DNA of 64,000 nucleotides from Meandrina meandrites (Eukaryota; Cnidaria; Anthozoa; Scleractinia; Meandrinidae): NCBI GenBank assembly GCA_963693305.1, contig OY855905.1, positions 34,952,137 to 35,016,136 of the forward strand, read 5' to 3'. Shown piece by piece: positions 1 to 13,000 of this stretch (position 1 is its first letter; each line of letters starts with the position of its first letter). The notes under the pieces were generated by a model. It saw only the letters and a program-made list of their open reading frames with translations, ran no database searches and was not told where the DNA came from. The position numbers and the translations under genes were made by a program.

Positions 1-1438
1 GGTGTATGGTAATATATGATGATGAATATAAAAGAAAGGAAATACCAGATTGTACCACGGGTAAAACTGAACCACTACAGATACAGAAGTCGTGATTTCT
101 TACAATCTGACAGTTTAATAGTATTGACCCCGAAGTTAAGCTTTAATTAATGTGCCGATAACTTCAACTACAATATAACACAATAAAGGTCCGAACGTCT
201 CGGCCCCTCAAAAGTGCCGATAAAAATTTAATCTTTGTCAATGAATCCCGAAAGTAACCACCCCCCGAAAGTGGTGACCTCAACTGAAAATTGAGGGTGT
301 TGCATCATTCACTTTCGTTTCTGGTTGATGCTTCTGGTTGATGTTGATGCTCTGTTCTTGTTGTCGTGTTGTGGTTTTCAGGTTTTTCACGTTTGACACA
401 TTACAGTAAGATGAATTGGCCGACATGCGATGCACGTTTTAGGTCTCAGAAAATACGACTCTCGGAAAAGCCGTTATTTGCCGAACTTTACGGTAACCTT
501 TTGGTTTCAAGGTCTATTCTTGTGAGTTGTTTATCTGACTTGAACCTGGTATCTCGTGTTGTCGGTTCTTAAGATGTCACGACACTTTAGATTGGCAGGA
601 GGACTTGCTTCAGCAGGCACAACTTTCCACTCTGGATAACGGGAGACTGCAACTATTACTACGCTTATGTTAAAAAATATGGGAAGTATTCAGGTATCTA
701 GGTTTATATCTGTGGTCAAAATTGACGAAAGTTTCGAATCGATTTTTTAATTTTATTTTCTTATTTATTGCATTTCAATTTTTACATTTTTATAGTGTAC
801 ATCACTCTACTGAAAACGATTTTCGTATTAATAAAGTGCGCCTCCTCCTCCTCCTCCTTCTCTTCTTCCTGCTTCTCAAGGGAAGCAATCTGTTAATCCG
901 TCCTTAACTGGCACAGTCACAACCATTAATTGTATTTTAAATACTAGATAGAGTTTAACGCCGGCTGCAAGGGTCCTAATACAGTTTAATCCTGAACTGA
1001 CTACGCTTCATAGGAGGAAAAACTATCCGTTTCTTAGTATTAAGTTTTTTTTTCTGTTGAAAATGTGTCTATTTTGTCATCAGCATAATGCAGCTGTGAG
1101 GCAGTGAGATTTATCTCATTGAATTTATCTGTTCTTGACATAAATCAAAGGCCGAGCAGCTTGTTTTCATAAAGTAACTTTACTTTTCAACAAAGTAGAC
1201 ACCAATCAATTCTTGAAACGAACGAATGGCTCTCTCCAATGAGTGACAATCTCTTTCAATAAATTACAAAACGATTCTGATTGGTCAACAACAAAACGTT
1301 TTTGTTTACTCACTAAGTCGAAAAGTGTATATATTGAAATGAGTTTTAGATCATTTCTGTCAAGCGTTCGCTTTGAACCATTCTCGCAGTACACGAGATC
1401 ACTACTGCACCTTGCTGCCCTTGAACGTAGAAAGTCAG
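1..1438. other. Non-coding flank upstream of PLA2 gene 1
   Basis: No reading frame here has recognisable protein features. There is a short CTC-rich microsatellite near 841-880. A TATA-like GTATATATT lies near 1327-1335, about 110 bases before the first ATG of the PLA2 gene, and could be its core promoter. Nothing else is supported. Confidence 0.4.
1327..1335 (+). promoter_or_regulatory. TATA-like box of PLA2 gene 1
   Basis: An AT-rich GTATATATT stands out in otherwise mixed sequence about 110 bp upstream of the first ATG. Placement is plausible for a core promoter; there is no other support. Confidence 0.3.
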
Positions 1439-4400
1439 ATGACAAAAATGAAATCATCATCAACCTCTATTGTTTTACTCGTTTCCATCGTTGTATGCGT
1501 TTTGTCACTTCCATCTTCCTTCAAGGTAGGTTTGATTATTAAGGTACGCAGACCATAGGTGCTTAACGGTTGGTAAGAGATGTTTTTGTACGTTGAAGTA
1601 TCAAAACATTCTAGCATAAACCTTGTTGCCATGTAATAGCTATACCGAGCTCCTTGCTAGCCCAGTTACAAATCCTTGTTTTATTTTTTTTTAATTAATA
1701 ACAAGTTAAACTGGAGCATTGCTTGGGGACATTGCCATTGGTTACCATATCTCCCAAAAATTACGACTTTACAGTACAACTGACGTTAATAGTGATATAC
1801 AATATCAACCAGGCCAGCTGTACATTGCTACCTATTTGTAGGAGGTTGTGGAACTCTGTAAGCTCTTTGACTGAACCGCAATGATGGTATTCGTGTACTT
1901 AAAGTACGCTAAACAATTTGTGTAATATGGTTAATTCATTGCAACATGTTTAACCCGTTGTTACCAGTGATGATTCACTTTTAATGGCCTTACCTTTATT
2001 TTTTTATATATTGCTCGCAGGAGAATAAAGAGAGAGAAGTGTCTTTAAAGAGGGGACACGGTAAGCAGAAAAATTGCTGCAATTTCATATACGATCAAAA
2101 GAGATTTTATTGACCATTCGCTGACCTTCTTTGTCATAGATGGCCATGAGTATACTAGATTTCGGCGAAGTCTGCTACAGTTTTATCAAATGATATCATG
2201 TGCCACCAACAACAACCCGCTAAAATACAACTTTTATGGGTGTTACTGTGGACTTGGAGGCACAGGAACACCGGTGGACGGGCTTGACAGGTAAATAACC
2301 TATAAGCAATTGCACATCGGTGCGCCCTTAGACTCTCATTAGTGGCCTTATTAACACTTTAGGGGCGCATTTATTCTTCTCATACTGCACTCACTATTGG
2401 GAAACGCACAGGCATAAGCACAAGAAAACAAAATTGTTCGTTCTTCTTGTGCCTTTGCTTCCCAGTGAAGCAACACAAGAAGAATGAGTATGTTTTTTCT
2501 TCATATGCCTGGGGGCTTTTGCCCTGTGAATGCCAGCTTTTACAGATATGAAAGGTTGTTCAATTTATCAAGGAGACGCTGCTCTGATCCAGAGGTAAAG
2601 TTTAAAAGGTTTTTCGTAGTTTAAAGGGGCTTTGTCACAGATTTTAACAGATTTTTGAACAGTCAAAATATATATTTCTGGGGTAGGAACCCTGAAAACA
2701 ATGGTCCATTTTTATTACCAACTGCTATATCAGAGCTGCGGATGGCGTGAATGGAAATAGATTGCAACTTTAAAAATAAGGCTAAAGTTTTCAAGTTATT
2801 TCCGAGCGTCTTCAAAAATCAATATTTGTACGTTTGTAGTCTTAGGGTGATTTCTATCCACGAATTAACAGCAGAATATCTTCCTTTAGATGTTGAAAGA
2901 TAATGTTTTTCTTGGGTTAAGTTGCCTACCACTGATCGAAGAACAGTTTATACCAAAAATTCCCGAAATCCCCGTGACGTCGCCCCTTATGATACTTCGA
3001 TGCGGCCATCAAGGATAGGTAAGGTCAACTTTATTTAGGCAGGGTGGCCCAATCAGCACTTGGCTGGTATCAAAAGGGGCCCTGCGTAAATTAAGACTGC
3101 ATTAAATTTCTATATATAATATTAATATATATTATGGCATCAAAGATGTTCATTATTTTACAGATGTTGTCAGAAGCATGATGCATGTTACAAAAAAATC
3201 AACCTTGACGGGCTGTGTAGATTTCCTTGGAATATCTACACCAAATCTTACAAGAGGGAAGGATGCACTGGATGTGGTATGAGATCAGTACTCCTAAAGA
3301 TTGATCTTGTTTTTAGGCTGACCTGCGACGTTTTATTTTTCTTGTAGCGATGCTCGACGTCTTACTGTTGCCACTCGATGAAGAGTTTGATGGTTTCCTA
3401 TTTGTCAAATCAATCAAACGGAGTCAGTGAAAAAAATTGATAATAAGATGTCGGAATTCTTCCAAAACTTTATAGTGTGGCAACGGTACGATGGTCATGC
3501 AATAATGTGAAAAGAAATAAGCCATTTTTTTTGGCTGTTCCTTCGTTTCTTGAGAACATACCTGAATCAGTGATAGTTGCCACAAAAAAGTCATAGTTGC
3601 CACGCCACTCGTGGTTATATTTTACCACCGAGAAGCAACGAGGACTGATCCAGCTCATTTGCGAAGTGTCAAATACACCTTGTATTAGAATCTGCTTTCA
3701 GTGAAACTAGCCATGCAATGTGCAATCTGGCCTCTAGGACAAGAAGGCAACCAACTCGATCCAGCAAACTACAGACCGCTCTCTATGCTCAGCCTGCCCG
3801 GAAAACTGCTGGAAAGCCAGTTTTGCCGCGTGCTAGACGAGCACCTTCAGACACACAACCTCTACAGCAACAAACAGTGGGGATTTCGGAAAGGCAGATC
3901 AACTGAAACCCTGCTAATCTCAATGACCGAAAGATGGAGAGAAGCGCTAGATGACAATAAAATTGTCGGAGCGATATTTATTGATTTCAGGAAGGCCTTT
4001 GACACCATCTCGCATGAGCTACTTCCCTCCAAACTCCAAGCAGTTGGCGTTATGGGCGGCTCTTACAATTGGATACTGGACTATCTAAAAGACAGATCTC
4101 AGTTCACCATAATTAATGGCTCATCCTCTTCAACTAAACCTATAAATTATGGAGTTCCACAAGGTTCCTTACTGGGACCAAGGCTGTACTCAATTTACGT
4201 TAATGACCTGCCTGACGCTGTTACTGAAGGTGAGGTCGAGATGTATGCAGACGATACCACCGCTTACTGCATCGGCGACAATTTTGACACTGTCACCCAG
4301 CGCCTGAACTTAATTTTTAAACAAATTCACAGGTGGTCAAAAAGAAACAGACTCTCGATCCATAATGGCAAAAGTGAAGCTATGCTCCTGTCTACAAAAC

Positions 4401-6127
4401 CTCGAATCGGCCCCCTTCAAGAACTCCGATACGAAGACAACAGAATTGATTTTGTAAACTCCACCTGCTGCCTAGGCGTGGAAATAGACAATAAATTGTC
4501 CTGGTCACCTCACATTGATAAATTATGTAAGGGTTACAGGAAAAAGCTTGGAGCTCTGAGAAGAATGCCACGCCTTCCCCCCAAAGTACTCGAGGAAATC
4601 TACTTCAAAACAGTTGTACCAGGAGTCACCTATTGTATTCCTGTATGGGGTGGATGCACCGCACCGCTATTAAATAAATTAGAGGAGATCCACATAAAAG
4701 CTGTTAGGCTTATTCATGATCTACCGCGAGACCGAGATAACACCAACATCTTACAAAAAGTCAACTGGCTTCCATTATCATACATGTACAAAAAAGCTAT
4801 ACTAAAACACGTCCACCAAGCCTTTTATCAAGCTGGCCCAGCACAAATAACCGAACTGTTTTCTGTGAAAGCAGAAACGTATAACTCTCGACGATCAAAA
4901 CTACTGGTACTGGACAGACCCAAAATGGAAATAGGCAGACTTTCTATCCGCCACAGAGGAGCTATGATCTGGAACTCAATTCCCAGCAGCGTTAAAGACT
5001 ATGACAATGTCACCTCGTTTAAAAATAATTTAAAACAATTCTCCAAATTTATTAACAATTTCACTTTTGAAAAGGAGAGCTCTGTGATTACAAATAAATT
5101 AGATCACTTTTACTATTATTGAAACCATTAATTTTTACTTTAATTTTTATTACTCTCATACTGTATATATTTGGTCTTTTATTTTTTATTAGATGTAAAT
5201 ATTGTAACTTAGTAACGCAGGTCCACATCAGCCTATGGCTGCCAGATTTTTAACCTGCGTCAAACATTATGCTACCTCTACCCCCAACTTAAAACTGGTA
5301 CCAATATCACTTAGGCTATAACGGCGCGACTTGGGATTAAAATCGAATCACTTTTCAGGCTAACTGAAATCGGGCCATTCTTTTCCTGATTAAAAACAGA
5401 TGAAATTGCCGAGGAAAACATACAAAAGCCCCAGGGATTTTCAGGAAGATGCACAGGCTGTGATAATCCGAATTTTTATTTTTTTCTGGAAAAATAGTGC
5501 TTGATGACAAGTGATTTTACTGCAAGAGGTGCCGAGTTCCCAAACCACTGTTCTCTTTACGGACACCTCAATAATACGGAGACCTCCTTAGTACGAACAG
5601 TTCACTTGATCCGAAAGAGACCAAAATTTCGTATCAACTCTACCTTATACCTGATTCGCACCAACAAAACATGTTTAGTTAAACCAGGTTTAAGAAAACG
5701 AAAATCAGCAACAGCCAACTGACAGACTAAATTTTACATAAGGTTCGAGTAGCTTTAACTTGAGCTTTCATTGTGCCAAATTTGAAGTCGATAAACATCA
5801 GTCAGAAACTTCCCTGAAGAAAACAATTTTAAACCGTGTTTAACTAAACAACATTTCCCTTTGGTGCCCGTATTTAAGAGCTTCAACTGTATTTTGAATC
5901 ATCCTTTCCTACATGAGCAGCTTTTCGGTTTAATGCAAGTGATCAATAGCATCACTGTCAAGTCTCTGAGGCTTGACTTAATTGTCTTTCTTACGAATGT
6001 TGCAGCCTCCTCAAACGACGACTGCGAACTCGCCATTTGTACGTGTGACAGTGATGCAGCCAAATGCTTTACAAGAAACAAGTTGAATCCTAAGTATGAA
6101 GACTATCCACAGAGCAAATGTAAATGA
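1439..6127 (+). CDS. Secreted phospholipase A2, gene 1 (five exons)
   Basis: Predicted secreted, Ca2+-dependent phospholipase A2, which hydrolyses the sn-2 ester of phospholipids. Exons read by eye: 1439-1525 (hydrophobic signal peptide), 2021-2060, 2140-2290, 3164-3276 and 6006-6127, all with GT-AG borders and compatible phases. Exon 3 carries a dibasic RR propeptide site and the Ca2+-binding loop ([15 protein letters not shown]). Exon 4 carries the catalytic CCQKHDACY His-Asp motif. Exon 5 carries the Cys-rich tail with [12 protein letters not shown]. This is the classical secreted PLA2 fold with paired cysteines. AATAAA lies at 6195-6200. Intron 4 contains a truncated LINE (3690-5262). The gene is a tandem paralogue of the one at 7571-9971. 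Cnidarian sPLA2s include both digestive and venom enzymes; the sequence cannot tell which this is. Exon joins are inferred, not confirmed by transcripts. Confidence 0.85.
3690..5262 (+). mobile_element. 5'-truncated CR1/L2-like LINE, copy 1
   Basis: The open frame at 3701-5122 encodes a non-LTR reverse transcriptase that begins inside the finger region (NYRPLSMLS) and contains [23 protein letters not shown] and the catalytic MYADDTT. Endonuclease and N-terminal regions are missing, so the copy is 5'-truncated, as usual for target-primed reverse transcription. The 3' UTR ends in a stem-loop (5215-5260) that is shared, with compensatory changes, with copy 2 at 51.3-53.9 kb. The copy sits in intron 4 of PLA2 gene 1 in the sense orientation. 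The frame is long and unbroken, suggesting a fairly young insertion. No clear target-site duplication was found by eye. Confidence 0.85.
5215..5260 (+). other. LINE 3'-end stem-loop, copy 1
   Basis: Outer stem ACGCAGGT (5215-5222) pairs with ACCTGCGT (5253-5260). Inner stem CAGCC (5229-5233) pairs with GGCTG (5237-5241) around a TAT loop. The outer stem differs from copy 2 at base-paired positions while pairing is kept. It is probably the RNA structure recognised by the LINE reverse transcriptase. Confidence 0.7.
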
Positions 6128-6194
6128 GCAAGGCAAGCAGGAATGCATCTCGTACTGTATTTCAACACCATGTATATCAAATACTACTCAGTTG

Positions 6195-6200
6195 AATAAA
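6195..6200 (+). terminator. Poly(A) signal of PLA2 gene 1
   Basis: AATAAA lies 68 bases after the stop codon, in a GTTGAATAAAATC context identical to that after gene 2 (10039-10044). Confidence 0.6.
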
Positions 6201-7570
6201 ATCTGCTTTTTTTGGCAGTGATCTACCAATAAATTCTCACAGGTAACTTCCTTTCCCCAGTGCCCCGCATCTGTGAGAATCTACTGAGCTGAAGTAAGGC
6301 AACGTAGCGATTTCTTAAAATGGATCGGTATATTTCAAATATTCCGGTCGGACAGAACCGAAACGGAGCTTTCCATTTGACATCCGACCTTAATTTTCCG
6401 AAAATTTCGATGAAAAAAGAAACGCGATGTTAATTATTTCACGGTCTTTTTAAGTTAACTCTCTAATGTCAGCAAAATCGTGGGACTGAGTTTATGGCCC
6501 GTTTATACGGGCGATTTTTTATGCGATTTTTGTCGCATATTCACAACATTTGTCCCGACCGACTAGCTGCAGTTTTGTCGCTGCGATATCGATGAGGTTT
6601 CGAGCATGTTCGAAACTTCTGCGATATCGCGGAGAGAAAAAAACTCGCCGTTAGTTCACAGCTACAATTTTCGTGAGATTTCCATCCCGAAGTCGATCGC
6701 AGCAAAAGATGCATTGAAAATCGCACCAAAAATCGCCAGCGACGGTTCTTAAAAACTTGCGCAATAAAAATCTGTTTTAGAACGTTCTTCTGTCAGTGTC
6801 GAATCCGAAACAAACTGACATGTCATCCCTTGTTGGAAAGCGGTTATTGTTTAATTGTGACACTATTTGAAATGTTTAGTGTTCCAGTGGTATATATACT
6901 ATAATGGTGTGTACAAACTGAACGAGAGCTCAATCACTTTGCGGCAAATTGCTAAATTCGGCCATTACGAAAATAGCGTCATACAGGTGAAACTAAATTT
7001 ATTGTTTATAGTTTCGATCGAGAGTACCAAAACAGTCATAATTATGCACAATCTTGCTGATATAGCTGTCACTTATCACGACACTTCCTTTTCTATTTTA
7101 CGGTCCATGCAGAAACAACCTTTCTTCTTGTAGTCAAAACAAAAATGAAGAGCTTTGTCAATGCCCGTGGAAAAAAAGAAACAAAACAAAACAAAACAAA
7201 AGATATGGGACGAAGCGAAGTAATTATAATAATATTTTTCGTTTATTTGAGATAAATATTACTCCAGCGATCAATCTAGGCTCTACTCTCCGTAAAAGAC
7301 ATTCCTGAGGCCATTCGGCAAAGGCCTAGAAAGTAAACGAACCATTTTCATTGTTGAATGTTCATAAGCAAGACACGTATGGGTATGTTAATTATACTTC
7401 CTGATTTCGTTTCTCGTTCTGACTCGTTTTGTTTGACGCATACATTATTCGAAAACTGTCGTCCTTCGTGTCAATAGCAGTGAAAGGCACTGAGTGAAAC
7501 ACTCTACTTTCCATATTACTGCAGATTTACTCCTGCTGGAACCTTATTGAATCTGTTGACTTCGATCAAG
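6201..7570. other. Intergenic region between the two PLA2 genes
   Basis: The first 200 bases resemble sequence after gene 2 (about 10140-10330), marking the tandem duplication. A MITE-like stretch near 6495-6750 starts with a small hairpin (CCCGTTTATACGGG). A run of AAAAC repeats lies near 7180-7200. No coding potential is seen. Confidence 0.4.
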
Positions 7571-9971
7571 ATGAAATCTATTTTATTTCATCATCTTATC
7601 TTCCTCGGTTGCCTTGCTGTTATATCAGGTAATTGTTATGGTCTGTTATACGTTCAGATGTTGTTCTGTTTGAGCCTATCGATCATGCCTTCCTTGATCT
7701 GGACAAATCCGTTAACCCAGTAAAATCGAATTTGGTTACCTATTATTTTTGAAATTTTGGACAAACAATCGATTGGTCTCTTCTAAGAGTGGGCTAACTT
7801 TAATTTGTTTTTCTTCCCTTTCTTTCAGCTTTGGCAATTAAGCCCAAGCAGACTCGCTCAGTGCTGGAAAACGATGCGAAAAACACTGGTAAGAAAAGTA
7901 TCGGTATTCTACAAATTAAACACAACACAAAACAAAGTAAAACAAAACGAGACGAAATTTTTCACAGTCAAAATGCCAAAGGTTGTATAACTGAAACCGA
8001 CATTTTATAACAATTTCCAAATTTAGATAACGTGAAAATGTTCGAATTGTAAATACTGTAGCAATTGCGAAAGTCTAAAATTAAAAGCTGCGGAAATTAC
8101 GCCAGTCTTAACTCTTTCGAAACTGTGCGAATCTAAATGTTGAGAAAGTAGCGCGTAACATGTTGTAGAAATTCAAAGTTAGTACGGTAATTTCGTTACT
8201 GTTGAAATTGCGCGAATTAAAATAATGTGGAATTTAAGTGATAATGTACTCTGTAGAAATTGCGCCAGCTTAAACATTAGGAAACCGCGACAGTCAATTG
8301 CAAAATAATGTGAAAATTGCCTGTATTTTAATACTGAGAATCTTCTATGACTATAAAAACTGTGAAACATTTGAAATATAAATATACTTCGTAAATTGCA
8401 AGAGCCTTACTGAAACACCGTAAAAAAGTGCCAGAGTAAAAGTAATGTAAATCTAATCTAAATTATGTGGAAATTACACGCGTTTAATAAGTTTGTTGGT
8501 CATGAGTTGTAGTCACCCTACACGACTGAACCTGCGTCTGTAGAGACAAAAGCACGTGACGCGAATAGTAGAAATACACATCGCGTTATCCTTGTCATCT
8601 TCTTCTTCTTCTTCTTCCTGGGTGACTCACCTCCTTCAATTCTGAAGATTCTCGTGAGCGTATAACTAAAAACTAAAAATTAAGGTAAGGCTTAAATGCT
8701 ATGATAAAAGACTAAGTAATAATAATAATACTAATAATAAAGTCAAAGTTAACATCGTTTGTCATCTCTTCGTTTCTTTGCAGAGGATTTTTTTCGTCAA
8801 AAGAGAAACCTCGCTCAGTTTGGCAAAATGATAAAGTGTGCCACTGGAAGAAGTGCTTGGGATTACAATGGCTATGGCTGTTACTGTGGAAAGGGAGGAA
8901 CAGGTACTCCTGTGGACGGTCTTGACAGGCAAGTCGAATCATACCCATTCATTTTTGTCATCTCATTTCACTGTTATGCACCCAAGATTAAACGTCAAAA
9001 CTGCTACATATCCCCGTGTCATGCGCCCCAACGTTGTTTCGTGCAAAGTTAGGATTTCCCTTTACAACTACCCGATGTGATTCACCGAAATTTGATTGAT
9101 TTTCTTGTTCTTGTCGTAACTGCGAAACTAATCAAATTTTCTTTTAGATGCTGTTATGATCACGATAAATGCTACGAGCGCATACAAGACCAAAACCTGT
9201 GCAGCTCCCCATCTGATGTTTATTGGGAAGTGTACGACAGAGAGGGTTGTACTGGTTGTGGTAAGTTCAGTTAATTTGTATCATGTATCAGTCTGCCGTT
9301 CCTTATTTTCTCTTGTCAGCCAATACGTCATTTTACCAAGTAACTCTCCTTGTGAAAACCGAGGCCTCAAACAAAGCTGTTATATAGAGTGTTGCGGCAG
9401 TAATGATGCAAGCGTCTCAAAACGACCTTGCGCTATAAGTATCTTCTGAAGAAAATGAACTGGGATGTTTTTCTTACGATTGAGTTAGTTTATTTCGTGC
9501 TAATCAGTGGACCTGCTATGAATCGTCATGAGAGATGCTCTGATCACTGATTATTCGACTTTCGGTATGAAGGACGGTGTTAGGCTAACTGAGATCGGGC
9601 CCTTCATTCCCTTCAAAAAACAGATGAAATTGCCGAGGAAAACATACAAAAGCCCCTGGGATTTCCAGGCAGAGGTACATGCTGTGATTGCCCTTATTTC
9701 CTTTTACTCACGTTTTTTTTTCTTCGGGAAAACTAGTGCTTGATGACAGGTGATCAAGACTGTTCTTATGTTAGCTTTAATGCAAGTGATCAATAGCATC
9801 ACTGTCGAGACTCTGAGGCTTGAATTAATTGTCTTTCTTACGACTGTTGCAGCCTCCTCGAACGACGCCTGCGAGCTCGCCATTTGTACGTGTGACAGTG
9901 TTGCAGCCAAGTGCTTTGCAAGAAACTGGTTCAATCCTGCGTATGAAGACTATCCGCAGAGCAAATGTTAA
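7571..9971 (+). CDS. Secreted phospholipase A2, gene 2 (five exons)
   Basis: Paralogue of the preceding gene with the same intron positions. Exons: 7571-7628 (signal peptide [17 protein letters not shown]), 7829-7888, 8784-8928, 9148-9260 and 9853-9971. Exon 3 has a KR propeptide cleavage site and the Ca2+ loop [15 protein letters not shown]. Exon 4 has CCYDHDKCY with the catalytic His-Asp pair. Exon 5 has [12 protein letters not shown] and ends one codon earlier than gene 1. The exon 3 donor is GC (GACAG then gcaagt) rather than GT, a known minor donor with a good consensus. The role should be extracellular phospholipid hydrolysis (digestion, defence or venom). AATAAA lies at 10039-10044. 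Exon joins are inferred from phase and homology to gene 1. Confidence 0.85.
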
Positions 9972-10038
9972 TGAGCACTGCAAAGCAGGAATGCATCTCG
10001 TATTTCAACACCCATGTATATCAAGTACTACTCAGTTG

Positions 10039-10044
10039 AATAAA
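10039..10044 (+). terminator. Poly(A) signal of PLA2 gene 2
   Basis: AATAAA lies 68 bases after the stop codon in the same local context as gene 1. Confidence 0.6.
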
Positions 10045-13000
10045 ATCGAGTTTACACTGTTATACATCTGTCTGCTTCTTTTGGCCGTGATCTACCACCA
10101 AATTCTCATCACAAACTTCCTTTCCCCAGTGCCCCGCATCTGTGAGAATCTACTGAGTTGAAGTAAGGCAACGTTAATACTGATTCGTTACAATGGATCG
10201 GAAAATTTCGATCCGACCGGCCCGACCGATCAAAGTGGACCACCTCCAGACGTGATTTCAAATATTCCGGTTGGACAGAACCGGAACGGAGCTTTCCATT
10301 TGACATCCGACCGAAATTTTCCGAAAATTTATGGCTTGTGGGAAGAACCCCTGATTTCCCGAGAATCTTATGGTTGGAATTGGTCACTAGTTTTCACATC
10401 AAAGTAAACCCCAAACCGAAGCAAATAAATGATTACTTGTGGCGATAAGTCAAAAACTGCTCCAAGAGACAGTTTACATTTAAAAATATAAACAGGTTGC
10501 TGTGTAACAATTTGGTTTAAGTAACACACTTGCAAACGAGTCGTTGATAAACGCGTGATAATCTGCACGTGAACAATGCAATAAGCGCTCTTACAATCGA
10601 AGAAAAGTTTTCATTTTTCACCACAGGGGGCCCGGACCCGTGGATAGGTGGGCAAAGACAAAATCAATACTCACTAGCATGGGTAGTGATGTCAATAGTC
10701 CGACACAACCCAAGGACCCTTACACTACCCATGCTAGTGAGTATTGATTTTGCCCACCTATCCACAGGACGAAATCTTGAACGACCATTGTTTGATTGTG
10801 TCCAATCGGAAAGAGGCTAGGGAATAGCAAATTCCCTTCGGCACAACTTTTTGTGGCTACGCATTCGGACGGCTTAAAATTTTTGGTCACCCGTTTTTGT
10901 TCGAAGGCTAGCTCTGGGCCGTTTGGATGAATTTTCGATCGAACAATACGAGAAGATTCCTCAAACCTTCCTCTTACATGTTGCTCAGTTTGAAAGCTGT
11001 GCGATGGGATTTTCTGGTCGAAAATCGCCTCGGCGCTGGAGCTGTTCGAATTTGGAGCTGTTGGAGTTTCCACCCTTTCGTTATAATTATATATGTAGAA
11101 AGCAGCAAACGCGAAATCCTTCAAACCGCTCAAATTCGCAATTTCGAGCCAAAAGAACCACACCACAAAACTGGTAAGATAAACTTACGTTTACTTAGCA
11201 TGTAATTTGTTCATATTTTACGTTATTACACGCAATTCTGCGAGCCGTTCAGTAAATCCTATACATTTGCTATAAAAATGCTAATATGCAAACAAACAGT
11301 TTGTCCGGGCTCCCTGTGTTTTCACCAATGAATCTGTCGCGTAATCTGTAAAGTGTGATGCAAAACAAGTAGACTGCATGCAGTCTGTTTTTCTCTCGAA
11401 ATTCAGAAAGGGAATGCTGTAAACTAGGGATTAAGACGCGAGACGGGGAGATTGTGGCGAGACAACAGCGCGCGCGGAAAAATTTTTTCTCATCTCGTCC
11501 CAAGCCCCTCCCGTCCATACCGCCTGGTGGTTCGCCCAGTTCCCGATATAAAAGCGCTCCTCCGACCCTTAGAGAAAAGACCGACTACAAGTAGTCTACA
11601 AAACAAGCAACATAGCACATCGATGACGGTGCAATTCAACCGGTTAGTGTCTTTGACGTCTTCAACTGATAGATTTTGCATCTAGAAAAAAAAACAATGT
11701 GTTGTGCCTCAGAAAAAGCAGGTGTCGTTGCAGCGTGCATGCATGAGCGAGTGTTTGAAGGATCCTTGTTGTTGGTCAGATGGACTTTTTAAGTGAGCTT
11801 CAAACATTTATCACTTTTAACAAAGATAAGTATCATGAAAAATCAATTAGCACGAATTAACTTTTCCCATTTTTTTTAAGTGAAAAGGCGGCTTATCTCT
11901 TTTCCTAGCGATATGGAGCATCAAGACTTGAAACAACACCTTTGTCTTAGGTAATTATCATAGAAGCCGGACACATGCAACTTTTCTCAATTAATCTTTA
12001 CGACTGAATTTCAGGCACCTGAAAATTGCAAAAATTGAAAAAAATAATTTATCTTAACCATATAACTGAAACCCTTATACAGCAGTGTCAGAGTAATTAA
12101 ACTGCGGTCGTTGTATTGAGCAAGCTGTCAGATTCGATTAGTGGAGAAACCATTTACGCACGGCACCATTATCAGGAACACCTGACTCTTCACAATTAAC
12201 AAACAGAGCCAGAAATGCGACGGATTAACATTGAACGAAGTCTGTATTTGTAAACACTAGGAGGAAAAGTTGTTTGTTTGACTTGCATGTTTCTTTCCAT
12301 GTATTTATCGATTCTTGTAGTTGTTTTTACTGTCACATAACGTTGCGAACGCCCGAAAGGCCGAATATCCCTGAATCGAATTGCACGAAAACTCTTCTGA
12401 CAAAACAGCGGAAGATTTGAACTGAAGTGGAAACCTTTCAAAAATTTCAAACCACCCGTCGTCTATTTCCTGTAACTAAGCAAAACCTTTAAGAAAAAAG
12501 TGAAATTGCGGTTTATCAAAAAGCAAAAACAAAAAGGAGAATTGAATAGGAAACCAAAACGTGGAGGGGAGGGGAGAAGAGAGGACAAAAACTTGAACAG
12601 TCGTCATTTTCTGATAAGAGCGAACTGACAGTTTTATATGTGATGACATATCTAAGCCACAAGCGAAATGTCGAGAGAGCAGAAATGAAAGTTTCGTCAC
12701 ACCAGGATATTTTACTTTATGTGCATTTAGCTTCGCATAATTTCTTGAAAAAATATATTTCTTTGGCAACCAAGAACACCGAAGACGTAGAATGCCTGAT
12801 ATTTTATTTTACCTTAGTTTAAAATACTCCACACTTACTTATATCATCTTTGTTGGTTAAAATTCTACTTCAGGGCGAAAAACCGGAAAGTAAAATAAAA
12901 GACGGGTTTCCACTCAAAGTGTTGAGGAAAAAAAAAACGTAAAAAATTGACTTTAATTGAATGGGCGGGCATTTGGAAATTAAAGGGCTGATATTACCGC

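Noticed and set aside
5400..5470. Segment conserved between the PLA2 intron 4 sequences (also about 9620-9690), considered as an exon
   Set aside because: It lacks consistent splice sites and the PLA2 fold is complete without it; conservation is explained by the recent tandem duplication.
9341..9449. Possible extra PLA2 exon in intron 4 of gene 2
   Set aside because: Exon 4 joins exon 5 directly in phase and gives the expected cysteine pattern; no good splice sites here.
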